Source: JBFGJH01 sp041586155 (lineage in GTDB: Bacteria; Actinomycetota; Acidimicrobiia; Spongiisociales; JAENVV01). From it: a stretch of DNA of 56,117 nucleotides. The position numbers and the translations under genes were made by a program. Under the pieces are notes generated by a model. That model was not told where the DNA came from. It searched no databases and worked only from the letters and a program-made list of their open reading frames with translations. Shown here one piece after another: positions 40,939 to 49,223 of this stretch (its first letter is position 1; each line of letters opens with the position of its first letter). The stretch is taken from NCBI GenBank assembly GCA_041586155.1, contig JBFHAT010000016.1, positions 1-56,117 on the forward strand, read 5' to 3'.

Positions 40939-41005
40939 CGTACCAAACCGGTGTAGCAGCCCCCAAATCGGGGTCCGATAGGGCATTCGTGACCAAACCG
41001 GCGGT

Positions 41006-41022
41006 GCCGCACATCATGCGGC
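41006..41022 (-). terminator. hairpin after the molybdopterin subunit gene
   Basis: GCCGCA-CATCA-TGCGGC is a 6-base stem with a 5-base loop, 18 bases beyond the stop at 41041 on the minus strand. There is no T tract. It may end the purine operon ahead of the atp promoter. Confidence 0.35.
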
Positions 41023-41040
41023 GAGATGACGAATTCGCGG

Positions 41041-43278
41041 TCACCCGAGCCCGGCCGCCTGTAGCCCGGCGACCACCCGATCCGGCGTCAGGGGGAACTC
41101 GTCGAACCACACGCCGGTGGCATCGTGGACTGCTGCCATCACGGCCGGCGCATAGGGCATGTAGGGCATCTCCGCCATGCCCCGCGCTCCGAACGGCCCC
41201 TGTGGATCGTTGCTCTCGACGATCACGGTGTCGACGCTTCGGGGAATGTCACCGATTCCGGGAATCAGGTACTGCGAAAGGCGTGGGTTGAGAGTCCGGC
41301 CGTCGCGCACCACGAGGTTCTCGGTGACGACGTAGCCGTGAGCCTGCACGACGGCGCCTTCGGATTGGCCGACGATGAGGAGAGGGTTCACAGCCCTCCC
41401 CACGTCGACGGCCGACACGACGCGATCCACGCGAAGGTGACCGGTGTCGAGGTCGATCGAGAGGTCGACTGCCTGGGCCACGTATCCGTAACAGAAATTC
41501 GGTACCGAAGGGCCCCCGTCTGGATCCAACAGCTCGGTGGGCGGCGGTACGTAGCGAAAGCGGCCACGGGCGGGGCGGGCCCCGTCGAGCCACGCCTTCC
41601 GCGCCTCTTCCGCAGCTCCGAGGATGGCGTTGCCGGCCATGAAGGTCATGCGAGAGGCCGACGCCGACCCGGAGTCGCCTGTGACTGCCGTGTCGGAAAA
41701 CACGGCATCGATCCGCTCGATGGGGAGGCCGACGGCATCTGCGGTCATCTGTGTCAGCGCCGCATGCGCCCCCTGCCCCACCTCGGCCGCCGAGTGGTAC
41801 AACGTGGCGGTGTCGGGCTCGGCGCCGTCGCCATCCAACACCACCTCGGCTTCACATCGTTCGGGGAAACCGAAGCTGAACCCGATGTTCTTGAAGGCAC
41901 AGGCGAACCCACGCCCCGATCGAGTTCGGGTCGGTTCGCCCCCGAGGGTGCGGAATGGCCGTACCGGCTCGGGCGGGTCCGGGTTGGCGCTCCAGGAGGC
42001 CCCATCGGCGGCCGCTTCCACCACTTGTCGGATGCTGACGCCGGGCGGCAGCATCGTCTGGGTGGGCCCGTCGTCGCCCTCACGCCACAGGTTGCGTCGA
42101 CGGATCTCGACCGGGTCCATGCCCAGCTGCTCGGCCAGTTTGTTCATCTGGGACTCGGCGACAAACGCACCTTGCGGGCCCCCGAATCCGCGAAAGGCGC
42201 CACCCGGCACGGTGGTGGTGTATACCGCCCGGCTGTCGATGCGGGCGTTGGGGATCCGGTACGGGCCGGCGACCGTGAGATGCAGATTGCCCAGCACCTT
42301 GTTGGTGGTGTAGTTGTAGGCGCCGGCGTCGAGCACTGCGTCGGCCTCCACGCCGAGGATGTGACCCTCGGCATCGGTTGCCCAACGGGTGTGGATCGTC
42401 CCCCGGTGCCGTTTGTGATGCCCGATGATCGACTCTTCCCGAGACCACCGGCTGCGCACCGGCCGGCGAATACCCCGCCCGTCCAACTTCAACGCGGCGG
42501 CGGCGAGCACGATCTGCATCGACATGTCTTCTCGCCCACCGAACGCCCCGCCGATGGCGGGGTAGATGACGCGGACCCGATCAGGCTCGATCTCCAGGGC
42601 GTGGGCGATCTGTTCCTGATCTTCATGGGTCCACTGCCCGGCGATCTCGACGGTGACTCGACCTTCCTCGTCGAGATACGCCATGGCGGCCTCGGGCTGC
42701 AGGTAGGCGTGCTCCTGATGGGGGACCGTGTAGGTGGCCTCCACCACCGCGGCGGCTCGCTCCCACACACCTTCCAACGATCCCTTGCGGACTCGTTGGG
42801 TCACGTAGGCGTTCTCGCCTGTTTCGGGATGAACCAGCGTTGCCCCCGGGGCGAGGGCGGCGGCGGTATCTGGGACGATCGGCAGTGGCTCCCATCGTAC
42901 GTCGAGCGCCTCGGCGGCCTGCTGGGCGGCGGCGGCGGATTCCGCAACGACAACGGCGATGTGGTCGCCCTCCCATCGACTGACGTCGCTGGGGACGGCG
43001 CTGCGACCGGTGCCGTCGACTCCGACGAGCACCGGCTGGTCGAACATCGTCAGTCCGTATTCGTTGAGGGGGATGTCGGCGGCAGTGACGATCTCGATGA
43101 AGCCGTCGACGGCGCGGGCCGCCGTGGCATCCATCGAGACCATCCTGGCGTGTGGCTGCCCGCTGAACACGATAACGGCGTGGAGCGCATCGTCGGCGGC
43201 GACATCGGCCGGGTACTGAGCGGCGCCGGTCGTCTTTGCCGGCCCGTCAGCGCGGGGCACGGATCGTCCGATGGTCAT
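41041..43278 (-). CDS. xanthine dehydrogenase-family molybdopterin-binding subunit
   Basis: A 745-residue large subunit of a molybdenum hydroxylase. The a/b hammerhead domain is at about residues 8-115 (GAAQYPADVAADDALHAVIV). The molybdopterin-binding part has IGGAFGGREDMSMQ, GGAFRGFGGPQGAFVAE with the conserved Arg, and the C-terminal QGPFGARGMAEMPYMPYAPA, where Glu of GMAE fits the catalytic base of GxGE. No Ser or Cys of the CO dehydrogenase type is seen at the AYRGAGR position. Hydroxylation of xanthine or hypoxanthine is likely because the operon also codes for a nucleobase deaminase; nicotine- or aldehyde-type substrates cannot be excluded. ATG overlaps the upstream stop (ATGA). Confidence 0.88.
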   Translation of the reverse strand: MTIGRSVPRADGPAKTTGAAQYPADVAADDALHAVIVFSGQPHARMVSMDATAARAVDGFIEIVTAADIPLNEYGLTMFDQPVLVGVDGTGRSAVPSDVSRWEGDHIAVVVAESAAAAQQAAEALDVRWEPLPIVPDTAAALAPGATLVHPETGENAYVTQRVRKGSLEGVWERAAAVVEATYTVPHQEHAYLQPEAAMAYLDEEGRVTVEIAGQWTHEDQEQIAHALEIEPDRVRVIYPAIGGAFGGREDMSMQIVLAAAALKLDGRGIRRPVRSRWSREESIIGHHKRHRGTIHTRWATDAEGHILGVEADAVLDAGAYNYTTNKVLGNLHLTVAGPYRIPNARIDSRAVYTTTVPGGAFRGFGGPQGAFVAESQMNKLAEQLGMDPVEIRRRNLWREGDDGPTQTMLPPGVSIRQVVEAAADGASWSANPDPPEPVRPFRTLGGEPTRTRSGRGFACAFKNIGFSFGFPERCEAEVVLDGDGAEPDTATLYHSAAEVGQGAHAALTQMTADAVGLPIERIDAVFSDTAVTGDSGSASASRMTFMAGNAILGAAEEARKAWLDGARPARGRFRYVPPPTELLDPDGGPSVPNFCYGYVAQAVDLSIDLDTGHLRVDRVVSAVDVGRAVNPLLIVGQSEGAVVQAHGYVVTENLVVRDGRTLNPRLSQYLIPGIGDIPRSVDTVIVESNDPQGPFGARGMAEMPYMPYAPAVMAAVHDATGVWFDEFPLTPDRVVAGLQAAGLG

Positions 43279-44696
43279 GCCTGCGCTCCGGCGGACACGA
43301 CCGCGTCGATGATCTTGTAGTAGCCGGTGCAGCGGCACAGGTTGCCGGCCAGCGCTTCCACGACGTCGTCGGTGTCGGGTTGGTCGATCTCGGAGAGCAG
43401 CGCCTCCGCGGCAACGATGAACCCGGGGATGCAGAAGCCGCACTGGACCGCGCCATGCTCGACGAAGGCCTGTTGGAGACGGTCGAGCCCGCCGGCGGCT
43501 GCGAAGTGCTCCACAGTGACCACCTGTGCCCCGTCAGCCGAAGCGGCCGGGATCAGACAAGACATGACGGCGGCTCCGTTCATGATGACCGTGCATGCCC
43601 CGCACTCCCCCTCGGCGCACCCTTCTTTCGTCCCTGTCAGCGACCGATGCGACGCCGGACCGGCTGCGTCCCTCAGCCAGTCGAGCAATGTGAGGTGCGC
43701 GCCCGGGGCCGAAACCTGCTCGTCATTGACGGTGGCGGCGATATCGTCGTCGGGCCCAAAGGTGCCTGCACGGGCCGGCCGGTGCGAGCTGCCGCTCGGA
43801 GAGAGCAGCGGCCCGGGTGTGTGCTGGGTGTCGCGGGCATCGCGGAGTGACCGCAGCCCCCGCTCCAGCATCGTCTTGGTCACGGTCCGCCGGTAGGCGG
43901 CGGTGGCCCTGACGTCGTCAATGGGCTCCAACCGGTCAACGACCGATTCGGCGAACGCTTCGATCGCCGCGTCGTCCATGGCCAGTCCGGGATGATCGAA
44001 TCTGACGATCGTGGGCGCGACGGAGCCCAACGCCACCGCCACGGCCGGAGGGTATGTGCGTCGGTCGAGCACGAGCGCGGCATGGACGACAGAGATCGCC
44101 TGCGCCGTCCGGTTGCCCGCCTTGACGAAGACGCCGGAGCGCAGCCCGGCGAGACGGCGGATGCGAACACCGACGACCAGTTCGTCCGGGTGAAGATCGG
44201 CGACCCGGACGCCACGGTGGAAATCCGCGATCGGCACCGTTCGGGTCGCCGAGGCCGACCGCAGCAGCAGCTCGGCGTCGAGAACCGACAGCGCCGAGAT
44301 GGTGTCATTGGCGGGCGACGCCGTGACCACATTGCCCACGATCGTCGCTCGGTTCCTAAGCTGCGGCGAGCCGATCTCGCGACAGGCTTGGGCGAGAGGC
44401 AATGCGCTCGACCACGCCTCCGGGTCGGCGATCAACTGGTTGTGAGTGACGAGCGGACCGATGAGCGCATGCTCATCGTCCCATTCGATCCGGTCGAGGC
44501 CCGAAATTCCGGTGAGGTCGATGAGCACCTCAACGGTGGGTCGTTGGCGGCGAGTCAGCTCCAAGATCAGATCGGTGCCACCGGCGATCACCTGTGCGGC
44601 AGCACCATGCGATGCAAGCAATGTCACGACCTCGTCGACGCCGGCCGGTCGTACCACGCCATCAGGCAGGCCCCCCTTCAGTTGGGCTTCATGCAT
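43275..44696 (-). CDS. fused FAD and [2Fe-2S] subunit of a molybdenum hydroxylase
   Basis: A 473-residue fusion. Residues 1-275 are the FAD subunit (CoxM/XdhB type): VIAGGTDLILELTRR, then GSPQLRNRATIVGNVVTASPANDT, which is the FAD-binding pattern. Residues 305-473 are the small iron-sulfur subunit (CoxS type): GCAEGECGACTVIMNGAAVMSCLIP for the plant-ferredoxin cluster, and CGFCIPG with LAGNLCRCTGYYKIIDAV for the second cluster. The two are ordinarily separate genes, or fused with the iron-sulfur domain first, so the order FAD then Fe-S is notable. The ATG overlaps the deaminase end by eight bases. Confidence 0.9.
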   Translation of the reverse strand: MHEAQLKGGLPDGVVRPAGVDEVVTLLASHGAAAQVIAGGTDLILELTRRQRPTVEVLIDLTGISGLDRIEWDDEHALIGPLVTHNQLIADPEAWSSALPLAQACREIGSPQLRNRATIVGNVVTASPANDTISALSVLDAELLLRSASATRTVPIADFHRGVRVADLHPDELVVGVRIRRLAGLRSGVFVKAGNRTAQAISVVHAALVLDRRTYPPAVAVALGSVAPTIVRFDHPGLAMDDAAIEAFAESVVDRLEPIDDVRATAAYRRTVTKTMLERGLRSLRDARDTQHTPGPLLSPSGSSHRPARAGTFGPDDDIAATVNDEQVSAPGAHLTLLDWLRDAAGPASHRSLTGTKEGCAEGECGACTVIMNGAAVMSCLIPAASADGAQVVTVEHFAAAGGLDRLQQAFVEHGAVQCGFCIPGFIVAAEALLSEIDQPDTDDVVEALAGNLCRCTGYYKIIDAVVSAGAQA

Positions 44697-45264
44697 CGCG
44701 CCGACCGTTGTAGATGATCTGGCCGCTGGCGGCATAGGCGTTCAGGACTGCTGCGGCTTCGGCGCGGCCGACATCGGTCTCGACTTCGATGCCGCGGCCG
44801 GTCAGCGCACCCACCCAGTCGTCGACTTTGGGTCCCTCGTCGAAGCCGATGGCCCGGGCATCCTCGTCGCGCGCTCCCGTCACGATGCTGCGAACGCCCG
44901 ACCACACGGTGGCTCCCATGCACAAGGCACACGGCTCCGTCGAGGCGACGAGCTGGAGGTGGGGGAATTCCGGTGCGCCCAGATCGAACGTGCCGAGCTT
45001 CTGGCTGGCGATCCCGATCGCCATGATCTCAGCGTGGGCGAACGACATCGAAGTGGGGACCACTCTGTTCACGCCCGGTGCCACCAAGACGCCGGATCCG
45101 GACTCGAAGATCGCGGCGCCGAATGGGCCGCCGGTACGACGCTCCACGTTGGTGCGCGCCAGCTCAACGACGAACTCCATCCGGTCGGCAGTGGAGACGA
45201 GCGCCGGCGTCGTGACTTCAGCGAGCCACTCGGGCAGATCGAGCATGATCGGGTCCCAGCGCAT
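44689..45264 (-). CDS. nucleoside/nucleobase deaminase (guanine deaminase-like)
   Basis: A 191-residue zinc deaminase of the cytidine deaminase superfamily. The zinc site has the catalytic motif FAHAEIMAIG (His and Glu) near residue 81 and STEPCALCMGATVWSG (two Cys) near residue 112. The EPCALCMGA form is typical of guanine deaminase (GuaD type) and tRNA adenosine deaminase; because the next two genes encode a xanthine dehydrogenase-like enzyme, a guanine-to-xanthine role is likely. An ATG at 45246 is an alternative start. Minus-strand TAGCGT (45273-45278) lies eight bases before the chosen ATG. Confidence 0.85.
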   Translation of the reverse strand: MRWDPIMLDLPEWLAEVTTPALVSTADRMEFVVELARTNVERRTGGPFGAAIFESGSGVLVAPGVNRVVPTSMSFAHAEIMAIGIASQKLGTFDLGAPEFPHLQLVASTEPCALCMGATVWSGVRSIVTGARDEDARAIGFDEGPKVDDWVGALTGRGIEVETDVGRAEAAAVLNAYAASGQIIYNGRRDA

Positions 45265-45272
45265 CGTTTTGC

Positions 45273-45278
45273 ACGCTA
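45273..45278 (-). promoter_or_regulatory. -10 hexamer of the deaminase/molybdenum hydroxylase operon
   Basis: Minus-strand TAGCGT is followed by eight bases and the ATG at 45264. It belongs to the leaderless-type group and favours that start over ATG 45246. Confidence 0.35.
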
Positions 45279-45395
45279 CCCGACCGCCGCTCGCGAACGG
45301 CGTTGTCGACCTTCGGGTCTCCCGGAAGCGCGTCACCGCTGCTGGTAACCTGCCCGGCCAGGGGAAGCTCATCGGGCGAACAAAGGATGATCACA

Positions 45396-46688
45396 ATGAC
45401 TCGACACCTGCGCTGGGTGGCGGTTCTCATGGCCTTGGCGTTGATCGCGGCGGCATGCGGCTCGGGCGAGGCGGATCCCACCACCGCTCCGGCGACCGAC
45501 GCCGGGACCGAACCGGCGGAAACCACCGCAGAAACCGAGCCGGCTGAAACCACCGAGCCATCCGACACGGAGCCGCCTGATGGCGAGCCCTTCAAGTTCG
45601 GCATGATTCTCGTCGGGCCCCAAGACGATCGCGGTTGGTCACAGGCCCACTACGAGGGTGGCCAGTACGTCGAGGAGAAGATGGGCGCCGAGATGATCGC
45701 CATCGACAAGGTCAATCCGTCTGATCGGCCCGACACCTCCGTCGAGCAGGTGGTTGACGACATGATCGAACAGGGCGCCCAGTTGATCTTCGCCACATCG
45801 GACGACATGCGAGATGGAATCCTGGCTGCGGCCGAAGCCCATCCCGATGTGCCGATGATCTGGGCGTCGGGCGACAGCGCCTGGGAGGAGGGCGAAGCGT
45901 TTGCCGGACTCGACAACCTGGGCAACATCATGGGCCAGATGGAGTACGGCAAGATGATCGCCGGCTGCGCCGCCGCTCTCAAGACCGAGACGGGCAACAT
46001 CGGCTACGTCGGACCGCTGATCAACGACGAGACCCGCCGGCTGGTCAACTCCGCCTACCTGGGAGCCGACTATTGCTGGAACGAGTATCGGGGTGCTCCG
46101 TCCGACCTGAGCTTCGAGGTCAATTGGATCGGCTTCTGGTTCGCCATCCCCGGTGTGACCCTCGACCCGACGCAGGTGACCAACGACTTCCTCGACGGAG
46201 GAGCCGATGTCGTCATCTCGGGGATCGACACCACTGAGGTCATCGTGAGGACCGGACAGCGGGCCGAGGCGGGAGAAGCCGTGTGGGCGGTGCCGTACGA
46301 CTTCGAGGGAGCGTGCGCAGAAGCGCCCGAGATCTGCCTGGGTGTCCCCTACTTCCACTGGGGGCCCGAGTACTTGAAGGCCGCACAATCCGTAGCAGAC
46401 GGCTCCTTCGAGGCGACTTGGGTCTGGGCGCCACCCGACTGGTCGGACATCAACAACAAGGACACTTCGGCGGTGGGCTTTCTCAACGGTGACGGCCTCG
46501 GAGACGCCGCAACCGACCTCGAGGACTTCATAGGCCGTCTCGCCTCCGGCGAAAACCTGTGGACCGGACCGCTCAATTTCCAGGACGGGACACCCTTCCT
46601 GGCCGACGGGGAAACGGCCACCGACCAGCAGATCTGGTACACCACCCAGCTCCTGGAAGGCGTCACCGGCGCCTCCTCGGCCGAGTAG
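45396..46688 (+). CDS. BMP-family substrate-binding lipoprotein (nucleoside type)
   Basis: A 430-residue binding lipoprotein. The signal ends with lipobox AAAC at Cys21; a Thr/Glu/Pro-rich spacer of about 45 residues (AETTAETEPAETTEPSD) follows. The BMP domain (Bmp/Med/PnrA) begins FKFGMILVGPQDDRGWSQAH, with VVDDMIEQGAQLIFATSDDM and GAAYLGADYC-like AYLGADYCWNEY later. PnrA and BmpA proteins bind purine nucleosides, which fits the divergent purine operon. The ATG at 45396 sits eight bases after AAAGGA; ATG 45387 is less likely. A strong hairpin follows the gene. Confidence 0.9.
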   Translation: MTRHLRWVAVLMALALIAAACGSGEADPTTAPATDAGTEPAETTAETEPAETTEPSDTEPPDGEPFKFGMILVGPQDDRGWSQAHYEGGQYVEEKMGAEMIAIDKVNPSDRPDTSVEQVVDDMIEQGAQLIFATSDDMRDGILAAAEAHPDVPMIWASGDSAWEEGEAFAGLDNLGNIMGQMEYGKMIAGCAAALKTETGNIGYVGPLINDETRRLVNSAYLGADYCWNEYRGAPSDLSFEVNWIGFWFAIPGVTLDPTQVTNDFLDGGADVVISGIDTTEVIVRTGQRAEAGEAVWAVPYDFEGACAEAPEICLGVPYFHWGPEYLKAAQSVADGSFEATWVWAPPDWSDINNKDTSAVGFLNGDGLGDAATDLEDFIGRLASGENLWTGPLNFQDGTPFLADGETATDQQIWYTTQLLEGVTGASSAE

Positions 46689-46701
46689 CTCGACAGGAAG
46701 C

Positions 46702-46730
46702 GCCTGGGGGCGGGCTACCCGCCCCCAGGC
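46702..46730 (+). terminator. strong hairpin between binding protein and transporter genes
   Basis: GCCTGGGGGCGGG-CTA-CCCGCCCCCAGGC is a perfect 13-base GC stem with a 3-base loop. No T run follows, so it probably acts as an attenuator or mRNA-stabilising hairpin that lets the binding protein be made in excess of the ATPase and permeases. Confidence 0.65.
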
Positions 46731-46752
46731 CCGGCCGAAGGCAGTTGATGGA

Positions 46753-48198
46753 TTGACCCTCCGCATCACGGAGATCTCGAAGCACTTCGGCCCTGTGAGG
46801 GCCAACGACTCGATCTCGATGACGGTCGAGCCGGGTTCGCTGCACGCCGTGCTCGGCGAAAACGGCGCGGGCAAGTCGACCCTGATGAAGATCTTGTCGG
46901 GATTCCAGGATGCCGACAGCGGATCGGTGACGCTCGGTGGCCAGACGGTGCCACTCGGGGACCCGCAGGCAGCAATCGCCGCTGGAATCGGCATGCTCCA
47001 CCAGGATCCGCTGGTCGTACTGCCGTTTACTGCGCTGCAGAACTTCATGCTCGGTACCGATCTGAAGCACCGGACGGCCCGACGCCTGTTCAACGAAACC
47101 GCCGCCCGCCTCGGCTTCGTTCTCGACCCGGATCGAGTAACCCGGTCGATGTCGGTCGGCGAGCGGCAACAGCTCGAGATCGTCCGCCTCCTCTCGCGAG
47201 GAGTGTCGGTGCTGATACTCGACGAGCCCACCTCCGGGATCTCCACCGGGCAGCGGGAGCTGCTGTTCGACGCCCTGCGCCAGTTGGCGTCGGAGGGACT
47301 CATCGTCATGTTCGTGTCGCACAAACTCGAGGAAGTGCTCGACCTCTGCCGGTCGGTGACGGTGATTCGCCGAGGCCGCGTGGTGGGAGAACGCGATCTG
47401 CCCTGCCCGACCCATGTGCTGGTCGAGATGATGTTCGGCGACATCGTTCCGGAAACGACCCACGAGTCGGCCCGGCTCGGCGAGCCGCTCTTGACCGTCA
47501 CGAGCTTGGAGGCGAGCGAGGGACGTCAGTCGATCCGGCGAGTGGAGCTGGTGGTCAACGCCGGGGAGGTACTCGGCATCGCCGGCTTGGAGGGCAGTGG
47601 TCAGCAGCCGCTGTTGCGGGCGCTGGCGGGGATGACACCTCGTGTGGCCGGGTCGATCACGCTCGACGGCTCCGACCTCACCAGGCGCCCCTACCGGGCG
47701 TTCCTCCGCTCGGGGGTCCATTTCCTGCCGGCCGGCCGCCTGGAGGAAGGCCTGTTCGCCGAGCTGACAATCGCCGAGCACCTCGAGCTGGCCCTCGGAT
47801 CAGCGTCGATCGACTGGGAGGTCGCCCGCCGCCGGGCCGAAGAGGCCATCGACCGCCTGAGCATAAAGGGCCGACCCGACGATCCCGTCGCCGGCTTGTC
47901 CGGCGGCAACCAGCAACGGGTGCTTCTGGCCATGATGCCCAACGATGTCAGCGTGCTGCTGATGGAACACCCGACCCGTGGGCTCGACATCGAATCAGCC
48001 GACGTCGTGTGGACCCAGATCCTGGCGCGGCGGGCTCAGGGCACGGCGATCATCTTCGTCTCGTCGGACCTCGACGAGCTGGTTGCGACGTGCGATCGAA
48101 TCGCCGTGTGCTTCGACGGCGAGATCCTCGACATCGTCTCGGCCCCCGACGTGGATGCCAACAGCTTGGGTTCCCTCATCGGCGGGCAGATCCTCTGA
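46753..48198 (+). CDS. nucleoside-type ABC importer ATPase (two domains)
   Basis: A 481-residue ATPase with two ABC domains, of the carbohydrate/nucleoside uptake class. Domain 1 is intact: GENGAGKSTLMK near residue 37, MSVGERQQLEIVRLL and VLILDEPTSGIST. In domain 2 Walker A is changed to GLEGSGQQPLLR and Walker B reads LLMEHPTRGLD, with the Asp-Glu pair replaced, while the signature LSGGNQQRVLLAM is good. One-site hydrolysis is usual for this class. The start is TTG at 46753 without a good ribosome site; the in-frame alternatives are worse. Confidence 0.9.
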   Translation: MTLRITEISKHFGPVRANDSISMTVEPGSLHAVLGENGAGKSTLMKILSGFQDADSGSVTLGGQTVPLGDPQAAIAAGIGMLHQDPLVVLPFTALQNFMLGTDLKHRTARRLFNETAARLGFVLDPDRVTRSMSVGERQQLEIVRLLSRGVSVLILDEPTSGISTGQRELLFDALRQLASEGLIVMFVSHKLEEVLDLCRSVTVIRRGRVVGERDLPCPTHVLVEMMFGDIVPETTHESARLGEPLLTVTSLEASEGRQSIRRVELVVNAGEVLGIAGLEGSGQQPLLRALAGMTPRVAGSITLDGSDLTRRPYRAFLRSGVHFLPAGRLEEGLFAELTIAEHLELALGSASIDWEVARRRAEEAIDRLSIKGRPDDPVAGLSGGNQQRVLLAMMPNDVSVLLMEHPTRGLDIESADVVWTQILARRAQGTAIIFVSSDLDELVATCDRIAVCFDGEILDIVSAPDVDANSLGSLIGGQIL

Positions 48199-49223
48199 TG
48201 AGACGGTTTCTGATCTCGACAGCTGCAGCGCTCGTCGTCGCCACCTTCCTCCTCCTGGTGGCAGGCACCGATCCGATCGAGGCGCTATCGGTGCTCGCAT
48301 CCGGGGCGTTCGGATCGACCGACAAGATCGCTGACACTGCAATGGCGTGGGCTCCCCTGGCGCTGGCCGCTGCCGGCCTCATCGTCACGTTCTCGGCTGG
48401 GTTGTGGAACATCGGAGTTGAAGGACAGGTCATCGCCGGTGCCATCGCCGCCACGGCAGCGGCGAGATGGGTGGAGGGTCCCGGCTGGGTCGCGATCGCC
48501 ATCGGGCTGCTCGTCGGGACGGTCGGTGGCGGCGTGTGGGGCATGGCGGCCGGGCTGCTGAAGACCCGCGGCGGAGTCAACGAGATCTTCGGTGGGTTGG
48601 GTCTGGGTTTCGTGGCGCAAGCATTCGCCACCTATCTGATCATCGGGCCGTGGAAACGGGCCGGCGTCGCCTCGACCTCAGGAACCGATCTGTTCCGCGA
48701 GGAGGCGTGGCTGCCCACGATCGGCGGGACCCGCCTGTCCGTGGTGCCCGTGGCCTTGGCCCTGGTCACGCTCGGCTGGGTGTGGTGGATGCTGCGGGCC
48801 ACCCGCTTCGGCTTGGAGCTGCGAGCGGTGGGCAGCAACCTCCGCTCGGCGCGATTGGTCGGGATCCGGTCCGAGCAGGTGATGTTGGGAGCGTTCGCCA
48901 TCGGCGGAGGCGCTGCGGGACTGGCCGGGGCGCTCGTCACTCTCGGCATCCAGCACAAGCTGGTCCCTGCCGTGGCCGGCGGTCGTGGATTCCTGGCGAT
49001 CCTGGTGGTGCTGCTGGCCGGCTACCGAACCGCTTGGGTGGCGCCCGTCGCACTGTTCTTCGCCGCCATTTCGGTCGGATCCAGCCAGCTCAACCTGCGG
49101 CTCGACCTCGATTCGTCCCTGGGCGGCGTGCTGCAGGGAGTCATCGTGCTCGCCGCCGTGCTCGTGGCCGGATGGCAGGCTCGACGCAAGGCCGAGACCG
49201 CACCGATCGAGGGTGACACCTGA
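48198..49223 (+). CDS. nucleoside-type ABC importer permease 1
   Basis: A 341-residue membrane protein with about nine hydrophobic segments. LIVTFSAGLWNIGVEGQVIA near residue 60 is the hallmark of YufP/BmpC-type permeases (FxaGlfNIGxEGQ), and LRAVGSNLRSARLVGI near 215 is the coupling loop with the ATPase. The ATG overlaps the ATPase stop as TGATG. Confidence 0.92.
   Translation: MRRFLISTAAALVVATFLLLVAGTDPIEALSVLASGAFGSTDKIADTAMAWAPLALAAAGLIVTFSAGLWNIGVEGQVIAGAIAATAAARWVEGPGWVAIAIGLLVGTVGGGVWGMAAGLLKTRGGVNEIFGGLGLGFVAQAFATYLIIGPWKRAGVASTSGTDLFREEAWLPTIGGTRLSVVPVALALVTLGWVWWMLRATRFGLELRAVGSNLRSARLVGIRSEQVMLGAFAIGGGAAGLAGALVTLGIQHKLVPAVAGGRGFLAILVVLLAGYRTAWVAPVALFFAAISVGSSQLNLRLDLDSSLGGVLQGVIVLAAVLVAGWQARRKAETAPIEGDT

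Noticed and set aside
40909..40986. Longer atpZ starting at 40986
   Set aside because: The added 26 residues have no family resemblance and would be encoded across the CRP-like palindrome and promoter region.
41125..43320. 731-codon plus-strand frame opposite the molybdopterin subunit
   Set aside because: High-GC shadow of the real minus-strand gene; no motif and no plausible start signals.
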